Positions 25,201-40,200 of a DNA stretch of 64,000 nt are shown here, piece after piece. The first letter of the stretch is position 1; each line of letters begins with the position of its first letter. The translations under genes and the position numbers were made by a program. A model generated the notes under the pieces. That model saw only the letters and a list, made by a program, of their open reading frames with translations, had not been told where the DNA came from and searched no databases. The stretch is from Hippopus hippopus (Eukaryota > Mollusca > Bivalvia > Cardiida > Cardiidae): the NCBI GenBank assembly GCA_946811185.2, contig OX328110.1, positions 14,488,516-14,552,515 of the forward strand, written 5' to 3'.

Positions 25201-28200
25201 GACTTGCTTAAGTGGCTTTCAAAACTGCTCTCAAAAATATCTAGGTCATATCACTGCAGGCTCTCACTTATTTTTGACTTTCCCATGGATTCACAAGTAC
25301 TAAACAGATTAGGGCTATGCAGTGTCTTATGACACATCTATGTGACAAATTCCTCCTGCAGGAAAAGACCTTGGGATTTCCGTTATGAATCCTAAGTTAT
25401 TACCATTGAGCAATTAAGGTTTCATATTTTATCTCAACAAGACTCACCTCCAGCAATATTGATCTTCAAAAACCAAAAGATTGAAAAAGAATTAGTATTA
25501 ACCCTTAGAGCGATGAAAAGTCCAAAAAGACATATCAGTCTACAAAAAAGACCAACATCATTGCAATTTCAAGGTTGCTTTTCACTGTAGTTTTTAGCAA
25601 GGTAGACAGTGTAGGTCAAAGATCAGATTGCATGTTTTGTGCAATCTGATCTTGATCTACATGGCACTTTAAGGAATAGGATACTATCTGGCATTAACAT
25701 CAATTCACCAATTAACTTTCATGTCTGTTGTTTTGATTTTGCCTTGCAAAGGATATCTGAAAAACAGAAAATAAAGTGCATGTAACACAGTCTATGTAAA
25801 CCCTTTACCATAAGATCCTCTGTTTTACAACCCTGTAAGTAAAGGCCTTTGAAAACATTTTAGGATGGAAAAAATAAGAGAAAAATGGCATTTTCTCCCT
25901 TTTCCATAAGGTTTACTACCCTAACAGAGACATTCTCACCCTAGGAGATACATTTAATTGTCGTCTGCAAATGCATTCATACTGTACTCATAAAATTTGT
26001 TGTCTTGTAGATATTGAATTCAGTATAATATTAATTATAGAGGATGCATACTTTGAATTAATCGCTAATTACTAAAAGCCATGCTTTTATTATTAGATAT
26101 TGAATATATTAAAAAACATCCTGGGAAAACCATCAAATGCTTGTAATGAGAAACTGTTCCATTTCCATCAAAGTCATTCATAAAAAGACATTTTCCTTTC
26201 CTTAGCCCCTTTGTGCCAATTTTGACCAGTTTTTGTACAAGCCCTTTGTGGTAACAGAAAAAAAGATGCCATCAGTCACAAGCAGTGCCCATCTGAAGCT
26301 AGATTTCAATGTTGAGCCATATACAAACAGATGAGAGCTCATAGGTCTTGACATGAAAAATGTTAAAAATAGTGGCAACACAAGTCAATACTATTTGGCA
26401 ATCTTGAGAAATACTGCAACTAGACATAAAAATCATATTTACTTATACAATAATCTGTGTGTGAAAATTCTTATTTGTGAGGTAGAACTGAACATAATTC
26501 TGTCAGAGTTATCCACTTGTTTTCATAAAATGGTGAGGCCAGGACTTCAATAGCTAACATACCCACCTTTGCTATATGGTGCAAGCAAGTAATCAAATAG
26601 CATGTCCCTTCAGTTGATGTAAATTGAAAATAACAACACCAACACAAAAAAATATCAAATTAACTTTTTATCTGATGTTTTGGCATTCAGCTTTGGCAGG
26701 GATATAAAAACAAAACAAGTTGTTGATTGAAACAGAAAAAGATATGATGCATCTCTAAGTTAACAAAAACCTCTAACCTAATAGTAGCTCTGTTCTTGTC
26801 CTTATTCAAGGTGTTCAAAGTTTTCTTCTCGTTTGTTCTCAGCTTGATGTCTTCAAATTCTTTACACTTGCTGATAATTGTTAGCTGTGAAAATGAAGCA
26901 TAGATACTAACGTGTCATACATAAATTTCACAAACATTCATGTAATAATACTTTTGACTGCAAAACTTCTCCTTTCGGCCTATATGGGAGCAAGAAAATT
27001 TGAATAACTGTTTAGAAATCTATCATTCTATACTGATCAGATGCTATTCATGACAGTGCAAATGAAAATTGTCCAGAAAGGAGTTAAATCGTCTTTTAAC
27101 CCATACAGAAAAACAAGCTAGCCACCCATTTATCTTTTAACAGTGATATTTAGCCTTTATAACTCTTGCATTACAAAATATATTTGGACATTGTTTAAAC
27201 AGAAATGAATAAATGAAAGGTCAAGGGCCACATACATTTCACATTTTATTTCATTTGTCTTAAAGCCTTTAACTTACGTTAACTATTTCTTATCATCATC
27301 ATCAAGGTTCAAATCTCTTTATTGTGTGGCTTAAATATATATTTTAATATTAGAGCAAAAGAACTTCTACTTGCTGCTCTTTATATTCCATGCAGTTTTA
27401 AATTCTATTTGGTTTGATGAAAAGAATGTAACCAGCATTTTCTATTTTTCCACAATGTTTTCTTCTCTTCTAAAGCCAAAACTCCTCATTAAAGCCACAT
27501 TTAATCTGTTGTATACCAAAAAGTTTCAATCAAGTAAAAGGTAAACTCTTTACCAAACAACAAATTTTTTAGACTGGTCCAAATTCAAAGCATTTGCAGA
27601 TGACAAAGTAAATGTGACTGAAGAATAGAAATTTGGTTTGGGAAGGGTGGAAAACATTGTGGGAAAAGGAGAAAATGCTGGTTACCAGCATTTTCTCCTT
27701 TTCCCAAAATGTTTTCAAAAGGCTTCTCTCTCAGGGTCGTTAAAAGTCGGGATTGTGTGGTAAAGAGTTAAGACATGTCTGTTTTATATCTGACTTGCAA
27801 TTCATATTTACCAAATCTGGAATATTCTCCTCATCACTTATGGTACTGAAAAGCTCTGCAGTTTTATAAGAGATACAATACCTGGCCATAAGTCTCCCAC
27901 TATCTGAAATTAAGACATACATGTATATGAAAATACATTGAAATTTAGACCAATAAAAAATTCGTTATTCATGAAGGTTTAGAAATTGGCTTAGAAAAAG
28001 TACCGAAACAAAAAAACATTCTATATGGTCTTCAACACGCGAAAAAAGGCATTCGGACATATGCGTAAAGTGTCGTCTCGGATCAGCCTGCGCAGACCGC
28101 GCAGGCTAATCCAAGACGGCACTTTACGGCTATATTAGATTTTGTCCTACAGTAAACTTGCACAAAACAGAAAATTATATAAGAACGGGAAGTGTCGTAT

Positions 28201-31200
28201 CAGATTAGTCTGTGCAAAATGTGCAGGCTGATCCTAGACGACGCTTTACGCAAACGTCCGAATACCCATTTTCACATGTTGGAGGCCATATGGCTCAGAC
28301 AAGGTTTTACAAAAAAACAGCAACTCTCATTTGAACACTTAACTTTTTTGAGACAATTACATGATTTTATGATCTTTTGAAAACTTCGTGGGAAAAGAAA
28401 AAATGCTGGTCAACAGCATTTTGCCTTTTATTACAATGTTTTCACCCTTTTTGTACACATATCTCTTAATTTGAGCTACATAAGGTTTGTGGTCTGCAAA
28501 CACTTTCAATACAGTTAAGTCTAAAAATGTGTCACTTGCTAACAACAATAATTATACAATCGATACATGAATGCATAAAAAAAAAACATAGAAGAAAAAA
28601 TGGGAAATTGCCTGGAACAAAATATTCTTCCTTTTGCCTAATTCCTTTTAAAAACAGTTCAAAACAAACAAGATATTTTGAGAAACACTACTCTATCCAA
28701 ATGATAGCCAATCATGAATGCTAAGAAAAACATAACTGACTATAGGGTTGGAATATTTTCTTCAATCATGTGATTTAACTTTATACAAAAGTTGGTTTCA
28801 CTTCATTCATAAATACCAGAGTGATATGACTGAAAGCAAGAAAATTTCAGTATAGACGATTTCAAAGTCCTATAACTCAGGTAAACATAAACAGGTTTAA
28901 ACTCAAGATGATAAGCCATATGTACAAAACTTAGTTTAAATCTGATTACAAATATTTAACCAACAGAAGGAAAGACTTTCTGCATTTTTGACTATTTTAA
29001 GATCCCATAACCCATATAGATTTCCACAGATTTTGACTTAATCAAATCAATCAACTAGACAATAAATAAAGCTATGAAAGAAATTCAGTTAAAGTCTACT
29101 GTTAAATAATTTGCTGGACAAAACTGAGAAAATCCCCTCTCACATGACTTCGGGTCCCTTAGCTCTCCAAAATGTCAACAGAGTATGACTATTTAATATT
29201 ATCAAACTTACCTGGCATGTCATTGATAAACGTGTAAATCCAAAATGAAATTTGATTTAAATTTGCAGGTTGATGGTAAAGTTATTTGATGGAAACTGGG
29301 AAATGCCCAATTTTTACTACAGTGAAACCTGTCTTGGTGGCCACCTCTTTTAAGCAAGCACCCTGTATTAAGGTAGCATATACTGAGTTCCAAGAGAAGA
29401 AAATATGCTGAAATTTACCTGTATTATGTACACACCTGTCTTAAGAAAGCACTTTTGAGTGTCTCGTAGATGCTTGCCTTGTACAGGTGGAATTCTGTGT
29501 GAAAGTTCCTTAACTCCACCGAACAATGTAAGTTTTTTATTGTAATCGAACCCCTATAACATCTCTATGATACCAATCAACAAACCTGTTGGTTTCACAT
29601 CAAGTGTATCTTCATTCATCTTTATCAAGTCATGTCCAAGCAGCTGATTCAGGTTCTTCATACATAAATCTATGGAAAGAATGACACCACAAAAATCATG
29701 ACTTTTCATCATTTGTGTGATATTTTAACCCAATAACTCTTTACAAAATGACAAAATTATGGACTGGACTACACTGAAAGCACTTGCAGAGAACAATTTA
29801 AATTTTACTTAAATGGCAATTTCTGTTTTTGATGGGGTAGAAAAGATTGTGTGAGGAGAAAATGCCGGTTACCAGCTTTTTTTCCTTTTCCCACAATGTT
29901 TTCAAAGGGCTTCTTCCTCAGGTTTGTTAGAACTTGGTATTGTATGGTATACGGTTAAAGATCAATTTCCGACTAAAGTTGCTTTTGTGACCAGAGTTGG
30001 TCAAGATAAAACTGTACAAACATGGGCATGTGACAACATTTAGGTTTTATTTTGAGCCTTAACTCTTTACCAAACAACAAAATTTTAGACAGGTCCAAAT
30101 TGAAAGCACACGGAGACGACAAAATAAACGTAACACAAAAATTGATATCTATTTCCAGCAGGGTAGAAAACATTGTTGGAAAAGGAGAAAATGCTGGTTA
30201 CCAGCATTTTCTCCTTTTCCCACAATGCTTTCAAAAGGCTTCTATTTCAGGGTCGTAAAAACCAGGGATTGTTTGGTAAAGGGTTAATTCGTCTAGCAGT
30301 ATAAGTCAGGAATTTTTATTTCATTATGAATTTTTATGAGTCAAGCTGTAAATATTACCTTGCAGCTTTTTTTCCAAAGAACTTTGTGTCAAACCGATTG
30401 GCATACCTAAAATTTACATAAAATAACATAACACATCCATCATAAGCATACACTTAAGCTGTCACAAATAGCAGTTTAATCCTTTAGTAGACAATGTAGA
30501 TCAGTATCAGATTGCAAAAAATGTGCAGCCTGATCATGGATTTACACTGTCCAATAACAAGATATTTTTCTCTAAAAAATAACTTCAAAATAGCAACATT
30601 CTAGTTTTTACTATCAACTTGAAAGTTTCATTTATCTTATTTAGCAGGTTTAGGATTATTACTTCCTGTCTCTTAGTGCTTTGACAGAGAGATCAGGGCC
30701 CGTATTCACAAACCATTTTTAAGAATATTCATGGTCTAAATCTGGATTTTGAAAGTAACACAACTTCTGATTGGCTAAACCATTTGGTTTAGCCAATCAG
30801 AAGGTGTGTTACTTTCAAATTTAGAACATTCTTGAGAATAAGACTAAGAATACTCTTAGGAATGCTTGGTGAATACGGACCCAGATCTCAAAATTTACAT
30901 CCATGATATATATACATCTCTAAGTACATGGGACAGCAAGGCTTAACTACAGAGTACTGAAATTTTTCAATCTCAAGAATGATGCCTTTTTAAAATTTTT
31001 TGGGTAGAGGAGAAACTGCTGATTAACAGCAGTTTTGTCCTTTTCCTACCATTTTTTCTAACATTTAACAGACAAAACCAATCATTTTACCTCATTTTAA
31101 ATTATCATCTGCACATTCTTTCTGCCTGGATTGATCTAAATTTTTGTAGTCTAGTAATGAATTAAGATGTGTACCATAGTGTCTAGGGTTTTTCATCACC

Positions 31201-34200
31201 CTTATATACAAGTATGTAAACTTCAGCCATTCTACTGCTACAGAAACATCTGTGATGGTTTCCAGCACAATTTCTGCATTGAGATGTTCTATGAGATTCT
31301 TATGTAGATTGCTCTCAACCAATTGGGTTCCATTCAGAAGACTATCATACTTTTCCTGAAATTTAATTTTGAAAAATACGTTTTTCAAGTGAAGACCAAC
31401 CAGATTATAACATTTTTTTAACTCTTTACCAGTTGCCAAAATTTTAGACTTGTCCAGACTGAAAGTATCAGCAGACAACCAATCAAATGCGACTCAAATG
31501 ATTAAATTTGCTCTCTAAAGCCTTCTATCTAAAGATCATTAGAAAGATTGTTTGGTAAAGGGTTAATTTGGGAACAATGGTGTAAAGGTTGAAAGTAAGC
31601 ATCTCACATCAGACATTCTGAGTTATGATGTAGAGAGTCAACCTTAAAAATCTCCCCATATCGTGGCATATCAATAATGCACAAGTCATTCTTAACATTG
31701 CTCACTCGCAGCTGATTATGTTGGAAGCAACAAAGGGCTCACAAAGTACCTTGGGTATTGCAAAAAAGCAATACATGAACAGCTATGTACCTATCCATGA
31801 AATATTTTAAATACTCTCGCTTTGGTGTAAACCCTTTGGCTATTTATTATGTGTGACTCAATGCACTTTTGTTGACAATGAAGATCAAGATTAAACTGCA
31901 CAGAACATGCAGGGGGTTCCATATGTACCATTGGTTGAGAAGATAATGTAGTTTTTGAAATTGTTGACAGATAGGTTGGAGACAGAAAGTGACAGATCAC
32001 AACAACACACCTGTAGCACTACAAGATCAGGACCTTAAAAGTCATCTGCAGGTGATAACTTGTTTAACCCTTCACCACACTAGGCCAACTTTTAACAGCC
32101 ATGAGAAAGAAGACTTTTGAAATCATTCTGGGAAAGGAGAAAATACTGGTAACCAGCATTTTCTCCTTTTCGCACAATGTTTTGTATCCAATCATAGACA
32201 ACTTAGCCATGTTTAATTTGGCATTTGCATATGCTTTGGTTTTGGTCAGGTCTAAAATTTTGTTGTGTGGAAACAAACCTTGGTCTGATATCTTGTCATT
32301 ATGACTGCAGTTGCGCTGGTATCAAACTGTGGTCGGCCAGCCCTACCTATCATCTGTAGGACCTGTGTGTCTGAATACTCCTCATGACATCCCATATTGT
32401 AATACATTGTAGACTTGATAATTACAAGATGAGCAGGTAGATTGACACCCATAGCTAGGGTGCTTGTGGCCACTAAAAAGCCAAAATAAAGTGCTAACGA
32501 TGTTTAAATTAATGATATTGATACAAGAGGTAAGTAAAAAAGTTGTAGTAAAATGTTCTCTTGTCTTTTCTTAATGGCATATTTAGAGGCAGCCACTTCA
32601 CTGAAAGTGAATACATTACTTTTACTCATTTGGTGAAATATGGATGTACAGCCCTCTAATGTGAATGAAACATGGATTCCATTGCAATGTTGTTGTTGTC
32701 TTAACTACCCGCATAATCATCACTTTCAACAAGAATAGTCTCAAAATATAGTCTCAACTACACAATTTTCAGAAGAATACCCTCCATTTAAGATCCACAT
32801 AGTTTTACAATGATTGTGATAATGTTCATGGCATAATTTTGTATTCAGTATGTCAGAAAATAAACTAAAGTGATACTAACAGAGATTTGGTAAAAAAGTG
32901 TAGAGCAAGGGAAGCCATCATCTTATGCAGATAGACTTTCGAAGACCAAAACAAATGGTATATACAAGTAATACCTTTGATGAAGCTGCAACAAAAAGAT
33001 AGGGTCGCAATTGCAGAATGACAATGCATTCATTTCAATGCACAAAACTACTTTTTCTACCAAGTGTTACAGTCTTTATACTGTCCACTTCGCAAGAAAT
33101 TGCCGTCAGAGCACAATTTTGAATTTTCTACAAGATGGGTTGAATTACAGCATTAAAGTAACTTTTCAAAAAAAATTTCTAATAAACATATTGTAATCAT
33201 GAAAATAAAGGTCACGATAAAAGAAACTTACAAAGAACTGGTAAATCTCCATTTGCAAATATTTCCTCTACAGTCTTCCGGTCTTGAAAATCCATTCCAG
33301 CATGATGGTATCCTATACCTCTCATGATCAGATCTTAAATGAAATATAGTGTAACAGTCAGATCTAACTTGGAATATTCAGTCAAATTCAGACCTTAAAC
33401 CTTTACCAAAAAATCTTGTCTTTTAATAAAACTGAGGAAAAAGGCTTTTAAAACCTAGCTGACAAAGAAGAAATTCCTCATAACCAGCATTTTCCCCCTT
33501 TTTTTTATCTCCTTGGCTTTTAATCTTTGAAATACAACTCCCATTACCTGAGCCATACTGACAGTGATGTCTGCAAATACTTCCAATTTAGACAAATTCA
33601 ACATTTTGTTGAATGGTAAAGGGCTAATAGGTGCAATTCTCATTTTGATTCCAATATAATACTCAGATATTGCAATCTCAAAACAGCGATGATAAGTGTT
33701 CTCACGAAATTTCAAAGAGTAGATGCAAGATCAAATTGGATGTCCTTATCTACTGTAATAGCAAACTGATCATAATGAAAATTGTTGGTACACAAGTCCC
33801 AATAGTAAGAAGGCATCCATAGTGGGAAGCTTTGTAATAGTTTCAGCCGAAAATCATACAACAGTTGAAGAAGTAAATACTAATGTTACCTCTAAGTTTG
33901 GAATCTTTGACATGAAATGATATATTCTGTAACTGTTGCTTGTGCTGACCACTTCTTACAAAAGAACTTTTCATGTCCTTCGCTAGGATATCTGCTCCTT
34001 GTGTCACACTTTTTCTTGTTGAACAAAACTAGACAATAAATTACATGAAACAAACACCTTAAAAAATTTACTGTCTACCATAAGTACAACATTTTAACCC
34101 TTTACCACACAAACCCGAATTTTAACAACTCTGTGGAAAAGGCCTTTAGAAAACATTGTTGGAAAAGGAGAAAATACTGGTAACCAGCATTTTCTCCTTT

Positions 34201-37200
34201 TCCCACAATGTTTTCTCTCCTATCAAAGGAAATTTCTATAACATGACTCACATTTAATTTATTGTCTGCAAATTTATGGGGTTTCTATAAGACTAAAATC
34301 TTGTTGTGTGGGAAAGAGTTAAGCAGCTATCAAAATGAAACTGCTCTTATCAAGCAGTTGATAAAGGTTTAGGCCCTTAATTACTAAACAATGGCACGAT
34401 AACTGCCACTAAAATGACATGTTTGCCTCTCAAAGGGTGAAAAATATTGAGATAAAACGAGAAAACATGTCAGTGAACTTTCAGCATGCTGAGTGTAACC
34501 TCTTGAGAGTGCCTCTGTAGATCAGGGTCCATAGTCAGGAACCATTCTTAACATTGTTCTTAGTCTTAACCTCATGAATTTCCTAAATTTGAAAGGAAGA
34601 CAACTTCTGATTGGCTTAACCAACAAGTTAAACCAATCAGAAGTTGTGTTATTTTCTAAATCTAGAATAAGACGAAGAATGAAATCAAGAATGCATAGTG
34701 AATACAAGCCCTGGTAGATTAAATCAGATTGCACATTTTGGCAGTCAGATCTTAAAGACATACTGTCTGATACAATTTTAGGTCTGTGCCAAAACAATTA
34801 AAATTTTAGTATTTGGTCTTTGTTACAGACTGAAGTTGTCCATTTCTCTAACAGGCTAACCTGAGGTAGTTACAGCAACAAAGTACTTCACCAGATTATA
34901 AAATTTTAGACTTGTTCATATTGAATGTATTTTTAGACCACAAATTAAATGTAGCTCAAATGATGGGAATGGCAGTGAAAGGAAAGAAAACAATGAGGAA
35001 ACAGGAAAATGCTAAAATAGACTTTACTGGGATGGGTGAATAGCAGATGCATTCTGAGGCTAACTGAAACAAGGTCCACTTACCACTAGAGTTGGTTTCC
35101 CGTCACTGTATGTGTTGATGATTCCAGCTAGCTTGTAGTTCAAAGAAATGTCAAATTGAAATGCTGATTGTTTTCCAGAGAAATTGTAACCCAACACAAC
35201 TTTTCTCAGCCTGACTGGGCGGACATTATCATCAAACCTAAAGAATGAAAAGAAGCAAACAAAAAAGTTACACATCAGTATTTCAGAGTGTACTACATTC
35301 AACTGAATTGGTATGTAGTGAAACTATACTTAAATTCTGCAAGTTGTCTTGGACTTCAGTCAAATGAAAAGAATATTAAACTCAAAATAAATGGAACAGG
35401 TATTTTCAGATGGACAGTAAAAAGAAATGGTTCTGGTTTGGTCAAGATGTCTCATGATATATGACATAGTGCAGATTTTACTTCACACTGCACATTTTGT
35501 GCAATCTGATTTTATCCAAACCATCCATAAAAACAATCAACTGAATGGAGGTAGCAATTTTTAACTGCATTGCAAGTCCACTGGTATACCTGAAGACACT
35601 CAGGGGTTTTAAAAGCAAAGATTAACATATACGAACTAATCTATAGGAAAATAATATAGAAAACATTTTTACATTTGCAGAAATTAACATTTGCCCTTTG
35701 CTCAGAATTTTTACACTATGCAAGCTAACTCCTATGAAAAGCGTCTTGTCTGGAAATCTAGAACTGTAACAAAAATGACTTAAAAGGGAATATGTAGATT
35801 TTTGTCTCGTCAAACTTCAATAATGATTCATCACCGAAAGGTGACAGCTGGCATAACATCATTAACCCTTTACCACACTATCATGACTTTTGATGACCCT
35901 GAGAGGGAGTAGCCTTTTGAAAACATTGTTAGAAAAGGAGAAAATGCTGGTAACCAGCATTTTCTCCTTTTCTAACAATGTTTTCTACCCTTCCAAAAAC
36001 AAATTTCAAATTTCATTTTTTTTTTTTTTTTGTCGTCTGCAAATGCTTTCAATTTGGACAAGTCTAAAATTTTGTCATTTGGTAAAGAGTTAACAGAAAA
36101 AGACAACTGTCAGCTTAAAATATTTTTCAATGGTATTTCCTTAATGGGCTACATGGCCTAACATGTATTTTCAGATTTTGCATAGGTCTGTGGGATTGTC
36201 ACTTGATCAATAATATGCATCAATAATGAGGGATCGTATTCAAATAAGAACAATGACATCATATTTGGTCTCATAAAAATAGACACACTGCAAAGTGACC
36301 AACCCATTATTTGAACGTCAAATTTGCACCTACCAAAAGTAAACCCCCCATTTTCTTTACTTTTGCATAGAAAAGTAATTTTGTAGCATTTTTCTGTGTC
36401 AAGCAAAAAATTTTAATTTGCAGTAAAAAAACGTAAAAAGATCCCTAGATTACGCAAGCCAAGTACATGTCCTTTGATTAAAAAAAGATGAATGATCAAA
36501 TCCATAAATATTTGTAAAAATGCAATGACACCAAAACTGAAGTATGAATTCACAACACAAGTGTATTGATGTGCACACCACAGATGGACACCACATAGAT
36601 GGAAAGGTAGAAACACAAACAGACTGATTCTATTATACCCTGAAAACATTTGTTTTGCAGGATAAGAATTGTTCCTTACAGAAAGGAATAAACTGCAGTT
36701 ATATACATACTTACTTATGGTATATAGCTGGACTCTTTTCTGTCCCAAGCCAAGCAGCAACCTACATGGTAATTATGTATTTCATGCATTACTTATGACA
36801 GAAATTTCTCAGCAAACTATAAGCTTGAATTTCACTGCAAGAGTAGTAATTCCAATAATCTCACATGTTAAAAAACCATGTGAAATTTCACAAGTGAGAT
36901 TGTCAGGTAATAAATTCACTGCTCTTATCTGTGGTGTTGTATCTGCATTTGACAAGATTTACACTTTCAACTCTTGGTTCTAAATACTATTGATGTTGCA
37001 TTATTGGTAATATGAACATGACTGAATAATATCAATAATGTCAGGGACAAGTCCCTGTATCCCAGAGATACACTGTGTAGAAGGATGAAAACATCAGTTT
37101 TGACTGTTTTTAACAAAGAAAGAGGAAAATTGTTTGTTTTTATATAACATTGAACATGTATTTCATCAATCAATTTTGGGTTGAGTTAGTGATATATATC

Positions 37201-40200
37201 TTGCTCTTGTACTAAAATAAAACAACTATCTTCTACATAAGTTTCAGTTTAACCTAATACTGTCTTTTCTGTATTACTCAAATAAACCTTTTCTACTTAG
37301 TACTGTTCAAATGATTGATTGTATGTTTTTTAACACTGTTTTCAACATTATTCCAGTTATATTGTGGCTGCCAGTGCACCTATCCATGCATTCCTGTTCT
37401 GGAGTTACCAGCACTTTGCATTATATTCTCTCCAAGCCGATGGCTGCTTTTCCACATAATCATTTTCAAAACAATGATCAGCAGTGAGAGAGGAATGAAT
37501 CATGTCGCAATGACTATCTCATCAATCCACATAAAGAAATTGGCCAAGCTGGGGATTCGAAACCTGCAACCCCCTTGTACTATTCAAAATTAGTTAGTTC
37601 GGTAAACAACATGGAATTTGTCATTCATACGTCTTCAATATTTGTCAATGTCGCTGACACTGCCACAAATCTGAGGTCATGAAACTCATGTTTCCTGCCT
37701 GTCCCTGACCTTGACCTTGCAGCCTGTATGGTCTTCATCCTGCTGATTACTCCTTCTACTGTAGCACCACGAGTTTCATCATTCAGAATGTGAATCTGTT
37801 GATAAGAAAGAGAGCAATTTTATTGTAACCTAAAAACACACAGATAAAAAGATTTGCTTCCCTGCAATATTTGTCAATGTCGTTGACTATTCTGACAGCA
37901 ACAGTGTTTGTCTATCATTTAAATATTCATTCTGTGTATTTACTCTTCACTAGTCAATCTGAAATTAGCTTGCCATGGATGATGAAAAATTATTGGTAAT
38001 TTCTACACATATTCTTCAAGAGTAGCCTATCCAAGATGATGAAAGTTGTCTGCAGTTAATGATATGCTAATCCTTAGCTTTACGAGCATCTACATAGAGT
38101 GTGGTGTCAACTATGATCAAACCAGCCATGACTGCTATGTCCATTTCCTATACATAGCAGTCTTTGACATGATACAGGCTTCATCAAATGCTCAAAGGTG
38201 AAAACGTTAGATTTGTAATCCTAGAAGCCTTGTTCACTCCCTGATGCAGGCATTACTCATCCAGACAAGTCCTTGGGCAAGACACTGCAGAGTCCTAGTC
38301 TTGCACCGGAAAAACTCATAAAAGATATGAACAACCTAGCTGTTGCTATGGAATTACAAAAATTCTGCTGAGAAAGAAATAAAGCATCCCTTTAAAGTAA
38401 CAATAAAGGCCAAATGTAAACAAAGCGGTTGTTTGAATACATTTGAATTTATAACATATCATTTAAAGGTATGGAAATTGCTACGAAGATGACAATCTGA
38501 CATTATACGGTTGGTCCAAGTGTTAGTCACAGACAAAGAAATTAATTTCGAAACTAGGTTAAAACCTGACAGGTAGCCGTGTCTTTTGTTTACTTTTTGC
38601 CTGATTCTAAAATGTTTTTTTTCTGCCAGCGACTAATATATGGTCTGACCACATGATAACAGCCTGTCATCTCCACAATATTTTCCATACTTTTAAATGG
38701 TATGACTTAAATTTAAATGTATTATGACACCTGCTTTCATTTTTTGGCCTTTACAAAACCATTCAACAGTTCAAACAAGTATGTAGCAGATTGCAATAAC
38801 CATATATAACATAATATTGTAATCACATGGTGCAGATTTCACACTGTCCCAAATATGAACAAAGACATATGATGATGGAAACTTATACATTCATGGTCAT
38901 AAAAGCATCAGGCCATTCTGAGCACATCATACATCAATATATGACCTTCTACAGGCACTGAACTGACTTTAAATGTTGAATTGCTGTTTTAAACCTATTT
39001 TCAAGGAAAAATTTGCCCAAACCTGAACACTTTGGTTTCATATTGCCATGTTCAGTCAATTTAGGAACAATGTGACACCAGCATTATTTTATACAAACCT
39101 CATCTACTAAGAACAGGTAAATAGCATGGACTACAGATCTGTAGTCCCTCCATCTTCTTGTCATACTGTCCCACTTCTCCTGTGACAAAATATCAGTTTC
39201 AACCATCTTAAGTCTCTATAATATATGAATATATGTTTCACAGAATAATGATTATAGTCAAAGAAGCTGTGGCATTCATTTGGATTCTGAACTGCTTTTG
39301 TGGTTCAGCATAAATTTCAAGTTTCTCGAGTGAAATGAGTCTACTATGGTTCAGATATGGACCTGGAGTAAGAATGTCAATAAGGCAAATGTTTGAGACA
39401 ATGTTATAGGGGTTGAGTATTCACCTCACATTAGAGGTTTTGGGTTTGAAACCAAAGATGAATGGGGTCAACCTTTGGAGCTAATCAAATCATGGCCACA
39501 GTGCTGGATATGCTTCCAGGATGCAACTATCAAGCAGGGTTGATATTAGTTTTAAAACTTGTTTCACATTCAAGTTAACCCTTTAACAAACAATCCCTTG
39601 TTTCAAAAAAATGTGAGGTAGAGGCTTTTTGAAAACATTGTAGGAAAAGTAGAAAATGCTGGTAACCAGCATTTTCTACTTTTCCCACGTTTTCTGCCCT
39701 GTCAGTGAACTTTAATTCATTTGTAGCACTTTCAGATTTGTCATCTGCAGTTGCTTTCAAGTTGGAAGGGTCTAAAAATTGTTGTTTGGGAAAGGGTTAT
39801 AAAAAAATTGAATAAATTAAGTTGTTATAATAAAATTATTGATAAGAATGGCATAAAAAGACTATTCAAACAAACATTGAAGAGCCCAAGGTAATTTTCA
39901 GATTTCAAGTTACAACATAATGGAAAACAAAACTATCACTTACTGGTGTGGTTAACACAATGTTCACCTGTTGCAGTAGGTAGAAATCCTCTATATCTGT
40001 GTCCCCTGTCAATTCCATCACTTTCAAACCCAGAGGTTCAAACTTTTCTCTCCAGTCTTGGTACCTCTCACTGCATAAAGCTTTTATTGGCGCCACTAAA
40101 GAATGATTAACAGTACATAAGACTTTTCACTTAGCTCTGCAGTGTATGACAAAATTTTAGCCTTGTCCCTATTCAAAGCATTTGCATATGGCCAAAATGA

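Noticed and set aside
25446..25461. Possible 16-nt exon between HFM1 exons 20 and 22
   Set aside because: Splice-like borders only. Exons 21 and 22 (25,709-25,756 and 24,618-24,715) join in phase and match the family without it.
36158..36406. 82-residue minus-strand frame in HFM1 intron 11
   Set aside because: No similarity to the family; the exons on both sides join exactly without it.
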